Assembly: GCF_001039355.2 (NCBI RefSeq)
Contig: NW_019774491.1
Location: forward strand, 204,630 to 268,629
Origin: Lingula anatina
Taxonomy: Eukaryota; Brachiopoda; Lingulata; Lingulida; Lingulidae
Direction: 5' to 3'
DNA: 64,000 bases
Shown: piece by piece, positions 26,515 to 37,095 of the stretch
Numbering within the stretch: position 1 is the first letter of the stretch
Layout: every line of letters starts with the position of its first letter
Notes under the pieces: generated by a model
The model's database searches: none
Told to the model about the DNA's origin: nothing
The model's input: only the letters and a program-made list of their open reading frames with translations
Program-made: the position numbers and the translations under genes

Positions 26515-26860
26515 TTAAACTGGATTCACTATTCTGTCGTAAGTGATGATATATTCAGGATAGCACATTGTTTTCTCGTAAATAATAAACTCCCTGTACA
26601 ACTCAGTGGAAACGTCTGCTATCACGGAGTCAAAATGACTGGTGTGGGTACATTTGACTTGCATGCAGCCTTTAACAGTACAAGGAGGACGTGGAAATTG
26701 TTTCTTTTCACGTGTGAGATATGGTCGACCCATGCAGGCACGAACAAGGAACATTTTCAACTCTTTCATCCCGCGGTTCGTTTTTTCTGAAAAAGACAGA
26801 GATGGTGTCACATATAGTGAGGCTTTTACATATAAATTCACAACACAACTATCTATCTCT

Positions 26861-26908
<48 letters not shown>

Positions 26909-29900
26909 CATTTTTCTTCAGTGCCAGCATCAATGTCAAACATTTGTCAAAACGTATATACATGTACATCAAGATAAATTTCCCATCAGCAGGATCGTTA
27001 TTCTTTATCACTATTTACTATATAAAGGCAAGTCCTTTTCAAATGATTTAGTCACTGCATACATAAGTCATACACATGATGCTACTTTAGTATTTACAGA
27101 AGGCGTTCTTTTTAACAATATAATATTGCCTATTTTGTCTTTAAATTTTAATCTTTTAAAGATGTAGAAAATGACGGTCTTACTTCGCTTTGCTTCTTTT
27201 ATCATGTCTAGCTCTGCCTTCGAGAAATTTTCTGCAAGGTAAATGCCCCTTCCAAGGGGTCCTTCCTTTGAGATCCTAAAATCAAATCCAGTGGCACATA
27301 TTGCTTCAGCAACATTTGCGTTTGTCCCGTGAAAAAAATAGTATTCATTCAGCTCATTTCTTAGGCCCTCATTTAAGATTCTGGAAAGTTTGTACGTATA
27401 GGCGTTCATCCATGGCGCTTTCTCAAAAGGATGCTGATAACATTTCCTGGATATGTCTTGTAATTTGCAAAAGTATTGGCTCCATAGTCGCGGATTTTCG
27501 ACCCGCTCTACCTTTGTTATCTTAAAATCAGCGTTACCTCTTGCATGGATAAGCATTTTTACTTTAGACCACGACTTTGTCATCATACGACTGATCTCGT
27601 CCTGTATTTCACCGCTGCTAACATCGACTATCATGACCTTACCTTCTTGGCCTAAAAGATGAAACAGAAATTTTGTTTTATTCAAAATCGGGACTAAGTG
27701 ATTCAAATTTTTTTCCGTTTCAAAAGAAGGTAAATTTCATTTCTCTCAATGAATTCAAACCCAGTGAAATATTAACAGCAATTTTGTTGATATAAAAAAG
27801 GACACGGATTTCAAAGCTTTGTCAGTGCGAAACTGAGATTTACATAATCAGGGAATGTCTAGAAAGAATACAGTAGCTCTTTATGGTATTGCGGTCGTTT
27901 CTTTACCTGCCCATTTCTTAAAATCATTCTGAAAATTAACCCAATAACTTGGTGCCAGTATTTCCATTTCCACCACTTCATTCGCTTCGTCTTGCTGTTT
28001 CTTTCTTTGAGCCAACATCTTTTGTCGTTTTCTAGCCATACGGAAGATTCTATAGACATCATAGATTAGACCTATAAGGCAGGAGAATAGCAATGGCAAC
28101 ATGGCATACACCTTGATATACAACGAACTGACGTCACCCGGGTTATCAAGGAAGTAAACCAGTATCACTGCCGACCAACCAAAACACCAGGCATCTGAGA
28201 ATTCGGGAATAACTTTCAACAGCCTTCCTGGAATATAGAATCCATGAATGAATGATACATGCAGTGTCAAAGTCCAGTCTTTTTACATTCATTTAAAGTT
28301 CATTACACACTCCAGGAAATGTTCTATATAAAAAGAAATATAAACAGGTTTTAATCGACATTTCAAACAATCATGGTTGAATCAAAAAATTTCACATTTC
28401 AAAGTTATCCAAATACTTCGTGTAGTATTTCGACAACTTACCATTGCTGGCGACATACAGAAACAGCAACGTCACATAAAGAAAAAAGGCACCAAAAACA
28501 AAAGCGAAGCCAACAGCCCATGGAAGGTCCATGTTTATACCCTGCACTATGATTGTATAGATGGCAGCACTTATCTGGTGGACAATACTGTTGTCGTATG
28601 TGGAACTTGATATCATCAAAACCGCTCCAACAAGCCACAATAAACTAAAGATGACGTATAGCAAACAGCAAATGAACAAAAACTTTCTGTCTTTACACGG
28701 TTCTGACTCACTGCACTTGCAACATGCACAGCAACATGTGAAAATCATGACTGGTGCAACAATCAGAATAAGGACTGTGTGCGGTGCGAATAGAATAGTA
28801 AAACCAAAATCTGAAAAGCCCCAACTGTCCCATATTCCGTCCAGCCAGAGTGTGCCAAGAATCTTTGCCGCTGATCCAGCGGGAAATCCAGCAAGTAGTG
28901 TATACGAAAGATGCACGCGTTTAACATCTTGAAACACAGCATCTTTGTCCTTGCTTTCCATCTTTTTCATATACAACACACATACGTGAATGGCTTGTGA
29001 TACGTCATACAGGAGTAGCGGAATTAATGCATATCTTGCAGGAATCGCCAGCAATAGCCCGGTACATAATGCACAAACGCCTGCCCATTTGAAAACATCC
29101 ACCAATAGAGGTCGCTCTATCTCCACGAGTATCTTTACAGACCACACGCACAAGTCTTCATCTTCTTCTATTTCCACTGATGTTTTGATGGCCATGGTTT
29201 TCTCCCGTGTCAAACCAGCATATACTTTACTGTGTAATAGAAAAATTGTCAATTACATCCATTTTCAAATATTCACAATAAAAATTAGAGTATGGCATTT
29301 GTTATAGTGCCGAATGTAATTCACAATGTTCTATACGTAACAATATTTAAAAAAAAGGAAAAAACCAAATAGATTAAAGAAAAAATGTGACTAGGATATA
29401 TTTTGAATTGATTATCATAAAGGAAAAAACAATATCAGACTTCTTTAATTTTAGAGAAAGTAGTTACGACTACTTACTTTTTTCCTTTTCTGTAGATGCA
29501 AGTTTGAAGGCAGACACAGGCAATTAGAACGAGCATTAGAGAAGATGCCGATACTGAAAAAGTAAAATATGGATGGGGATGAATCTGTCTTTCTATTTCA
29601 CAAAGTCTTCAGATCTGCTTGCGAAGATACGTTTTTAATGTAAAATGGGGAAATGTTTGAGTAAAATTAAAGCAAGGTGGCAAATGAAAATTCACTTATA
29701 AGCTTAAACTAAAAGCAAGTATAATTCTTTATATGATGTTTTTCATGCTTATAAAATCGTTTATATGTCAACTTATGAATAACCTCTTATCCACTGCCAG
29801 ACAGTTAACCGGTAGCAAGGTAACCAATGGCAATGAAAAATATTATTGACTCAACACCTATATACATTGTTACGTAGGCTAATCCCACAAATCAATATAC

Positions 29901-30707
29901 CAGTATTTAAATCATTGCCTATCAAAGGTGAAAGCAGGTCAGGCTAAGTGCAATATTTCACATTTTATACGTTTAAGAAGATATTGTTTTGAATAATGAA
30001 ATGTATTGGTTTGCATTGATAGAGTGGTGCTGGTTTTGTTTTATAAAGTGCTACGGTTATTAAAAAGATATCAAGTGGTTTGTCTCTGTAAAACACGGTC
30101 ATTTTGCAAAAAAAAAAGTTCAGTAGTATTGAGCAGTGCACACCCAAATACGGGTTTTAAGACAGATACTCCAATTTTTTATCGAACCTTAGAGAAAAAA
30201 GGACTGGATGAATATATTGCATTTCTCAAGGCCCGTGGAATGAGGACATTTTTGGCCTTGTAATGGCAAAAATGCCCTCATCATCGATCGCGGCATCACT
30301 AGAAACTAGAATGTTGAGTCCAAAAACGGCTACATGCCGCGTTTTATTAAAAAAATAATAAGAAAACTCACCGTTTCACAGCGTAACTAATACCCGATCA
30401 AAAATAATAACGTGCAGTTAACAATTGACGAAAATCTCGTCTCTGATGTTAATAGTTAACTTGTACCGAAAAAAAAAGGTTTCACAATTTTAGTTTAAAA
30501 AGCTAACTTACCTGACCATTATATAGTTGAATATGTTTCCAAAGAGTACTTGGAATAATTCATGGTTGGGACAAGTGAATGGATGTCCCCGAGACCGGTT
30601 GTTGTGAAATAACTGTCAGTGGTACCTTCACTACTCGACCATGTTGACAACGTCGTAATGTTGCCTACTAGGGTCCCGTTGGTACCGTTTGTTGTTGAAT
30701 TCGCCAT
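26515..30707 (-). CDS. multi-pass membrane protein with C-terminal PARP catalytic domain
   Basis: Six exons with matching phases: 30707-30626 (or a longer form to 30512), 29553-29478, 29229-28442, 28227-27907, 27651-27184 and 26786-26515. The predicted length is 668 aa. The N-terminus is short and has N-glycosylation sequons (NGT, NIT). About eight hydrophobic segments follow, in exons 2-4, with a CCCACCKC cluster after one. Residues from about 425 form an ADP-ribosyltransferase domain: KVERVENPRLWSQY, then FFHGT with H about 530, then GRGIYLAE with Y about 560, then YPEYIITY with E about 656. This keeps the H-Y-E triad, where E is typical of members able to elongate poly(ADP-ribose). LGTLWLDGIWDSW in the membrane part faintly recalls TMEM185-type proteins; that is a weak guess. 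The catalytic domain should face the cytosol next to a membrane, but its targets are unknown. The ATG at 30707 has a good context; another in-frame ATG lies at 30752. Confidence 0.75.
26862..26907. repeat. (AT)n microsatellite
   Basis: AT run in the last intron of the membrane-PARP gene, close to the terminal exon. Open frames through it (poly Tyr-Ile) are artefacts. Confidence 0.95.
30512..30625 (-). other. possible exon-1 extension carrying an in-frame stop
   Basis: A consensus donor CAG|GTAAGT lies just below 30512 and has the phase needed for exon 2. The reading frame meets TAA ten to eight bases before that donor. The weaker donor GAAG|GTACC after 30626 has the same phase and avoids the stop. 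This segment is either retained 5' sequence of a non-coding form, or coding sequence with a nonsense change. Confidence 0.5.
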
Positions 30708-32129
30708 GATGCAGTGTCGGTATACCAGAGCGCAGGGACCTGGTTTCGTCACATAGGGTCTTAGATATCGGAGAGGTGGCTGCGCATCCTCCGCTTTACA
30801 GGGCTTACTAGCGTCCTGTTACCAAGGTGACGCCCTTCTGCAGCTGCGTTAGGACTGGATACCATATCTCAGATATCTGTGCTGCCAAACATTCATAGCG
30901 TCACGACTGCAGCTATCGGGAATGATCACAGCGTGATGACAATTTCACTTAGGTAAAGTCAACCTGTTTTTCCATCTAGTCCCCTTTACTGACCTAATCT
31001 ACTACAATGTCTCATTGTTACTTCGTTGTTTAATCACGCTTTCGGATTGGTTAAATCCACCGTGATTTTAAACTAAAGTAAATTAACTCTGATCCCAGTG
31101 CGTTTTAAGCTTCTTACTGGCCATATTCCATCCGGATTATTTTTTCTGATATGCCTTCTTTTTTTCAGTCATTTGAAATACATCGATCTGTATAGGCATA
31201 GTTGTTGTTTATTTACCCAACTGCATAAACATGGCTACCAACGCTTTCCTGGACTTTCAAAGAATATGACATTTAATCACCGAAATTGTTAAGGTAAAAG
31301 AGGGCGCGAACGCTAAAACTTTCGACAAAACTGGTATTGGAAGTAATTTATAACAGTTACATGTACAACAAAATGTATGCATTGCAAAACATGTGACAAG
31401 AAAATCAAATGCTTAAAATGATAGAGTATTTCAAAAGCAAATTACATCTGTGATTTAAAGAAGTTGCAACCAAGACAAAATTCATCATTCAACCAGCATA
31501 CGCCTTATTAGTGTGTTTTAAACGATTTACTGCATAATTTTTAATATTTTCTCCAGTTGGGTTCTGTTCTGGTGATCAATCGTATATTTGGTATAATAAT
31601 TCGCAAAAGCTTTGTCCAAATAAACATCGATTGAACCAGAATGCCAGAGTAACCCAAAGTTCATGATATTCAATAAAGAAGTCAATATTTGATCCTTAAA
31701 GACCAAGCATAAATTACAAAATTAAAGATAATAACTATAAGAAAAAATAGATAAAAACAAATAAATAAAAGAGATTAGATTTTGAAGATAAACCGTGACA
31801 TAATACAATTCAACTGATATGCAATAAATATATAACATTACTATTATCCCATATAGCGCAGATTTCCATCACCAGTGCGGACTACAAATCTGTGAAATCT
31901 GTGTAAAGACCGTGCTTTATGGAAGACACCATTTTACTTATTTCCACGACAATAGAATAGACACGAATAAGCACGGGGTAGCCTCTCGAAAAAACATGAT
32001 CTCGTTTTTAAGTGGGCAACACACTTGCCATCAACAGGTTTGAGGTTATGTGTGTGTATTTGTTATGTCATATGACGGTGCGAAAAAGAGACATAGTATA
32101 CCCCTAACCAAACCTCTCGTAGTACTGAT

Positions 32130-32400
32130 TTGAAGCGGGATAACGCGCCAGTTCACACTCTGAGCTGCGTGGAAGCTGTGCGTGAATATCGCCATGAACT
32201 CCCCCCCCCCCTGCCTCGCCCTATTCTCCAGAACTATCCTCAGCGACTTCCACCTACTCGTATTTCTCGGAATAAAAAATATCCTAAGGGTGGGAGATTT
32301 GAGGATAACGATGAGCTGACAACTGCTGTGGGATGACTGGCTAGAGGACCAAGATGTTGAGGTCAATCGATCAGGTATCAGTGATTGGCAAACTAGATGA
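32130..32400 (+). pseudogene. mariner-type transposase relic (C-terminal part)
   Basis: The frame reads DNAPVHT, the block around the second catalytic Asp in mariner transposases. Later come GGRFEDNDELTTAV, a stop, and WLEDQDVEVNRSGI, matching the conserved tail. Between these blocks the frame is shifted: a SDFHL-like block for the third acidic residue appears in another frame after a poly-C run. With a frameshift and a stop it cannot be active. No terminal repeats were found. Confidence 0.75.
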
Positions 32401-32649
32401 AACAATTGTGTGGAGTTGGAAGGGGACTATTTCGGAAAAATAAAGCAGTGTAAATCCAAATATTTTGTTCAAAGAGTTTTGAAACCCCCTCCTACACCGT
32501 ATATTTAAGGGTTGTTGAAATGTTCATTGTTATTTATAAATTTACTTTTAATTAATTCTTTCATTCTGTTTTCTTATGAGCATAACCTTCTCTGTTTAGA
32601 TATGGCATTTTATGCGTTTGTTCGGTCAAGGAATGGAAATCTGTAAATT

Positions 32650-33245
32650 TAGACCCCATTCCCATAGATTTTAGATCGATCTATCCCTGTGGGGAGTCTC
32701 ACTAGATTACTGTCAGCTTAGCCGGCTTAAGCGTCTGTCCCGCCTACTAAAAGCTGTAAGGGGGTAATTAAATATCAGGGGCGGATTTAGGCCGTCTTCT
32801 GGGTCTTCCAGAAGACGGTCAGATTTTCAAGTTTACATTGACGGGTATCCAATTTTTAATGTTGGAAGACGGTCAAAATTGGAGGATGAATCAACAAAGA
32901 TAATTTGGAAGACTGTCAGTATATAGCTCTGGATCCGCCCCTGAATATGGTGCGCGCTCGGCTGACTGCAATTTAGCGTGAATCCCCAGGGAGTAAGGTA
33001 CGTCGATCTAAGACCCCATTTCCATAGATTAGATCGATCTACTTTAGATCGACCTAACTCCCTGGGGGTTCACGCTAAATAGCTGTCAGCCGAGCGGACA
33101 CGAAAGTTAATTACCCCCTTACAGCTTGTAGTAGGCGGGACGGACATTCAAGCCGGATTATCTGACAGTAAGCTAGTGAGACTCCCCACGGGATAGATCG
33201 ATCTAAAAGCTCTGGGAATACGCCCTAAATCTAAATCTCTGGATC
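32650..33245. mobile_element. large foldback (palindromic) element
   Basis: The left arm (about 32650-33020, interrupted) and right arm (about 33045-33245) are reverse complements. Shared blocks include GATCGATCTATCCC, GTGGGGAGTCTCACTAG, AGCTGTAAGGGGGTAATTAA and CCGAGCG. The centre is at about 33030-33045. No coding capacity is seen. The outer ends are approximate because the arms decay. Confidence 0.75.
32776..32943. mobile_element. 168-bp MITE nested in the foldback element
   Basis: Its ends are CAGGGGCGGATTTAGG and CTCTGGATCCGCCCCTG, an imperfect terminal inverted repeat. It is flanked by the 5-bp direct repeat AATAT (32771-32775 and 32944-32948). The opposite arm of the foldback lacks it. 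Internal GAAGAC(G/T)GTC words recur. It has no coding capacity and must have been moved by an enzyme encoded elsewhere. Confidence 0.85.
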
Positions 33246-33837
33246 GATCTAAATCTCTGAGAATGCACCCTTAGTCTGCGCATGCAAGTGATAACCTTGA
33301 ATTGCATCAGGTACGTTTACATGTGCTCATCACTTATTAAACGATAACTAGCATTCAATTGTTTATAACTTATCAAGCTCAGGGTTCATGTAGAGAGAGT
33401 GTATTTGCATGAGCAACATAATTAGCGAAACAAGACGTAAATCTATATCCCTTTTCTTATGGTCCTTCTGAGCCGACAGTAAAACCGGGATCAACCATTC
33501 AATCTGTATGATTTTTGCGGGTACGGGTAGTGCTACTGTCGTAAAGAAATCACCTAAAATATTTATCTAAAACTTCATTGGTTTACTTCATTTCATTTCC
33601 TCTCTCTGACTCTTTATATATCCTGATTTTTCTCTATTTTGCTACACAAGTAGCTGCTTGTTTAGGAATAATTTTTCTTCTTTTTGCTGTTATCACACAT
33701 ATAATATACAGGCACATATACACCTTGCAGCAACATATTAAGTTTTTTTCCCATGTCTGCAGAAGTATAAACATTTATTTGTGCGGTGCTGATAGAACAG
33801 TACACGTCTCACTGAAATGCAAGGTTGCACAAAATAT

Positions 33838-33957
33838 GATAAAGTAATTAACAACTGAGCTGATGCTAATTGACCTGTTTTTGTTGGCACTTGTCAATCA
33901 CCTAGTGAAAAATCAAGAGAGATGGTGTCAATGAGTGCAAACACCTGGGGCAGTTAA
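33838..33957 (+). repeat. dispersed repeat, copy 2
   Basis: Partner of 25126-25242 in the same orientation. No terminal repeats or coding are visible, so the family is unknown. Confidence 0.75.
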
Positions 33958-34130
33958 CGAGACTGGCGTTAGATATCAAGCTTCATCCAAAAAATATAGG
34001 CATGTTGTTAGGAACAGACTATCATTCAAAGAAGGTAAGATATTTTATTATTTACCACCTCCCAACTCATAACCTCAACTTTGCTTGCCATGACTTTTTC
34101 TCACAGACATAGTTGGGCTTTCGTACCTTC

Positions 34131-34240
34131 GGCCTATTATCCAGGCGTTTACTAACACTCCCCGCAGATCTTTTAGCATTTTCGCCCATATTATAAATCT
34201 ACGGATGGTGTTAGTAAACGCCTAATCCGTTTATTAGGCC
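34131..34240. repeat. short foldback element, about 110 bp
   Basis: GGCCTATTA...GGCGTTTACTAACAC at the left is mirrored by GTGTTAGTAAACGCC...TTATTAGGCC at the right, with a spacer of about 45 bp. It could form a hairpin and looks like a small nonautonomous foldback transposon. Confidence 0.75.
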
Positions 34241-35163
34241 TGTCTATACACGCAGAATTTAAACCAAAGTGAAACCGGGAGTTAAATAAAAATGAATCAA
34301 ATTATTAATAACCAACTGGGGGTAAACATAACAGACTGTGAGACACACTCGTTTTTACAAGAGCTCTGAGAAGGGTGTTTTCATATTTGCATCCTATTTT
34401 AATTTTCTACAAAAGAACTTAACACGAAAAAGATGCGAATAGTTAGCAGGGGTATACTAAAATAATAATAACAATTATAAAAAGTTTTGAGCTCCACATG
34501 CGTCCCAGCGGTGTTTACAATAATAAAACAAAATACCTAGTGTACAATACATTATTGCTTAAAACAAAATAAACCAACTGAAAGAAAGTGAATTCATAAA
34601 TTTTTAACTTTGATCAATTCCGTGACAAAAATTTGCCTGGACAATATATTACCTAAATGTACAATGACATACTAGAATCATAAAGCCAGACAAAATTTAC
34701 ACCGGATGAATTGGTTAACAGTCGGCTACTCTCAGTTAGCAGGGTCGGTGAACAGATTATTTTTTGCTTTTTATTTACATGTGATATTTAACTAGCTAGC
34801 AGTTGAATTTCAGGGTAGATCTTTTTTTTTTTCAATTAAGAGGTGGGAATTTCCATTTTCACAGAGTGGGCAATAAAAACAAAATCATTAAGAATTTCTG
34901 CGTTCAGTTGAAAATCTTTTCACTAACCAAACCAATACCAAATAAGTTTTTCCATTTGTTAAAAAAACCTGATGTCCCAAAGAAAAGGATCGGTCCCACT
35001 TGTTAACCATTTTATCAATTTTGTATGGCCTAATTGGACTTTAATCAACTTTTATGCTTTTAAGTCAAAGACTTCTGCATCTTCAGTAGTTTCCTTTGAT
35101 TCACATCGTCACTGACAACAGAGTGATTGCATAAGAAGTCAGACCGGCTCTCACTGAATAATG

Positions 35164-37095
35164 TCACAGTGAGATCTGAAATGTCTTAATAAATCCACTC
35201 TCCTCTGCAACAACTAACTGTTCTTGTGTGTCAAAGGCGACAGCTTGTGGATTCTTCAGTCCATCCTCCCGGGTGACGACATTCTTCAAGAAACGGCCAT
35301 ATTTGCTTATCATTACCACTCTGTGATTCCAGTAATCTGCAATGAATATACGCCCCGAGCTATCTGAACACACTCCCTTGGGCTGCCACAGCTCCCCGTC
35401 ACCGCACCCGGGGCTCCCATAGTGGGCTATTACCTCTCCGCTAAGGGTCATCACGAACACACAGTCACCCCCATAGTCGGAGACGATGATGGAGCCGTTG
35501 GACAAGTTCACTGCGATACAACATGGTATATTACACATGTCCAATGCAATGGAGGACAGATGTTTTCCACTGGTGGGTTCAAGTATAACCAAGCGTTTCT
35601 TAACCGAGTCACATATTACCAGCTGGTTTTGAGAGATCATGGTGACGCCGAAGGGTTCCTTCATTAACCCTTTACCTAAGGTCATTGACTGTCGACCTTG
35701 AGCGTCGAACACCCTAACCAGCTGATCGTCGAAGATGCTGACACATATGTCTCCGTTTGGGAGCACCTCGACTCCTCCCGGCTCGTTTGCCGCCAAAACG
35801 GTCTGTATTTGTCCTGAATGCGTCAGGATCTTTACTCTGTTGTTGGACATATCCGCAAGGTAGATGTACGAATCATCCACAATCATGTCAGATACTGAGC
35901 ACCTGTCTTTGTCATCCACGAGTTTTGCATTGAACGTTTGCTTCAGAAGAGGTCGCTCCTCCAGGCTTGATTGAGAGGTGCTACCAGTGCTTGAAGATCT
36001 GCTGAGCGGCACAGTGTAACCTGCTGCGATTTCTTCTGGGGTTATTACCCGTGAAAACAGTCGCCGTTCTCGCCCGGACTGCCGAGCTTCTCCAGAGTCT
36101 GTACTTAGTGATACTTGAATGTTCCCCAGCATGTCATCAAGAGATCTGTCAATCGGTTTATATGTTATCACGCGAGAGAAATCTAACATTGAAATGTTGA
36201 GTGGAATGTCGGTTTGAAGAGACTCGCTAAGATTGGATAGCCTCTCTAGCAGAGCCTTACTTTGGGACATAACAACAGCGTCCGTCCCGCTCTGAATCAG
36301 TTGCTCAGCAAACTCGCAAGCACTGTGAATGGTGACTTGTCTCATTTCAAGTTCGTCTTTGAAAGCTTCCAGTTGTTTGGTTTCGTCATCTTCAACCGAA
36401 GCCACTTCCGCGTTAAGTCTCCGACTATGGTCCTCAGCAGCTTCGACTATTTTTCTCAAATCTTGTTTTATATCTGATACCACAGCCTCTCGCTGACGTT
36501 TTCTCTGCTCCGCAATCCGGGTTGCATTTTCCTCTTCTTGTTTTAAACGTTGCAGCTCTTGCAACGGTTTTTCAATCGCTGATTTTAGACGCTCCTTTTC
36601 ATTTTCCGCGACGTCTTCCACTCGCACGCACTTGTGACCCTGATGATAGTCTATAATGCAGTCTCCGCAGACAGTTGTCTCATCCAAGGAGCAATAGTAC
36701 AGTAGTTCGCGTCCAGAGTGGTTTTGACACTGTATAGTCAACTTAGATATGGCTTGCTTGACTTCGTCAATGGTCGCCTGTTCTTCGTCTTTATTTTTCT
36801 GTTGTTCTTCTAAGATTTCTATGGCTTTGATAAAGGCAAAGTTTTTCTTCAAAGTCCGTAGGCCACCCGACGGTACGGCGTTGGGTTCTCTGCACAGTGG
36901 ACAGAGAAACTGAAAACCATCTTGTTCATTTTTATGCTGAGTTCTATTCCCGTGGTCTGTTATACACTTCAGACAGAAGGTATGATTGCACGTCAGCACT
37001 CGAGGGTCCTCATATTCTTCTAAACAGATGCTGCAAGTTAGTAGATTATCGACAAAAGCAGTAGCTAGCGCTTTCGCCATCTTTAATATTTTCAT
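35164..37095 (-). CDS. TRIM-NHL protein, probable RING E3 ubiquitin ligase
   Basis: One uninterrupted frame of 643 codons. The RING finger has C21, C24, C36, H38, C41, C44, C65 and C68. The B-box 2 has C123, H126, C135, D138, C143, C146, H151 and H154. A long Glu/Lys/Gln-rich coiled coil follows (about 159-290), then a linker rich in Ser and Arg, and from about residue 385 a beta-propeller of NHL type (repeats such as PNGDICVSIFDD, ADYWNHRVVMIS). This order is that of TRIM2/3/71-type proteins and their many invertebrate relatives; the filamin domain of TRIM2/3/71 is not evident. The likely role is ubiquitin transfer to a target held by the propeller. Met6 (37080) has a better start context (AAGATGG) than Met1, so the true protein may be 638 aa. 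No introns are seen. Confidence 0.9.
   Translation of the reverse strand: MKILKMAKALATAFVDNLLTCSICLEEYEDPRVLTCNHTFCLKCITDHGNRTQHKNEQDGFQFLCPLCREPNAVPSGGLRTLKKNFAFIKAIEILEEQQKNKDEEQATIDEVKQAISKLTIQCQNHSGRELLYYCSLDETTVCGDCIIDYHQGHKCVRVEDVAENEKERLKSAIEKPLQELQRLKQEEENATRIAEQRKRQREAVVSDIKQDLRKIVEAAEDHSRRLNAEVASVEDDETKQLEAFKDELEMRQVTIHSACEFAEQLIQSGTDAVVMSQSKALLERLSNLSESLQTDIPLNISMLDFSRVITYKPIDRSLDDMLGNIQVSLSTDSGEARQSGRERRLFSRVITPEEIAAGYTVPLSRSSSTGSTSQSSLEERPLLKQTFNAKLVDDKDRCSVSDMIVDDSYIYLADMSNNRVKILTHSGQIQTVLAANEPGGVEVLPNGDICVSIFDDQLVRVFDAQGRQSMTLGKGLMKEPFGVTMISQNQLVICDSVKKRLVILEPTSGKHLSSIALDMCNIPCCIAVNLSNGSIIVSDYGGDCVFVMTLSGEVIAHYGSPGCGDGELWQPKGVCSDSSGRIFIADYWNHRVVMISKYGRFLKNVVTREDGLKNPQAVAFDTQEQLVVAEESGFIKTFQISL

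Larger units (their letters stand above)
30753..35163. other. intergenic region with transposon relics
   Basis: No intact gene is seen. The first 200 bp are less AT-rich and probably include the membrane-PARP promoter. The rest holds a mariner transposase fossil (32130-32400), a large foldback element with a nested MITE (32650-33245), a dispersed repeat copy (33838-33957) and a short foldback (34131-34240). Confidence 0.6.

Noticed and set aside
26642-27167. Plus-strand protein over the PARP exons
   Set aside because: It crosses an AT microsatellite and lies antisense to a well-supported PARP C-terminal exon.
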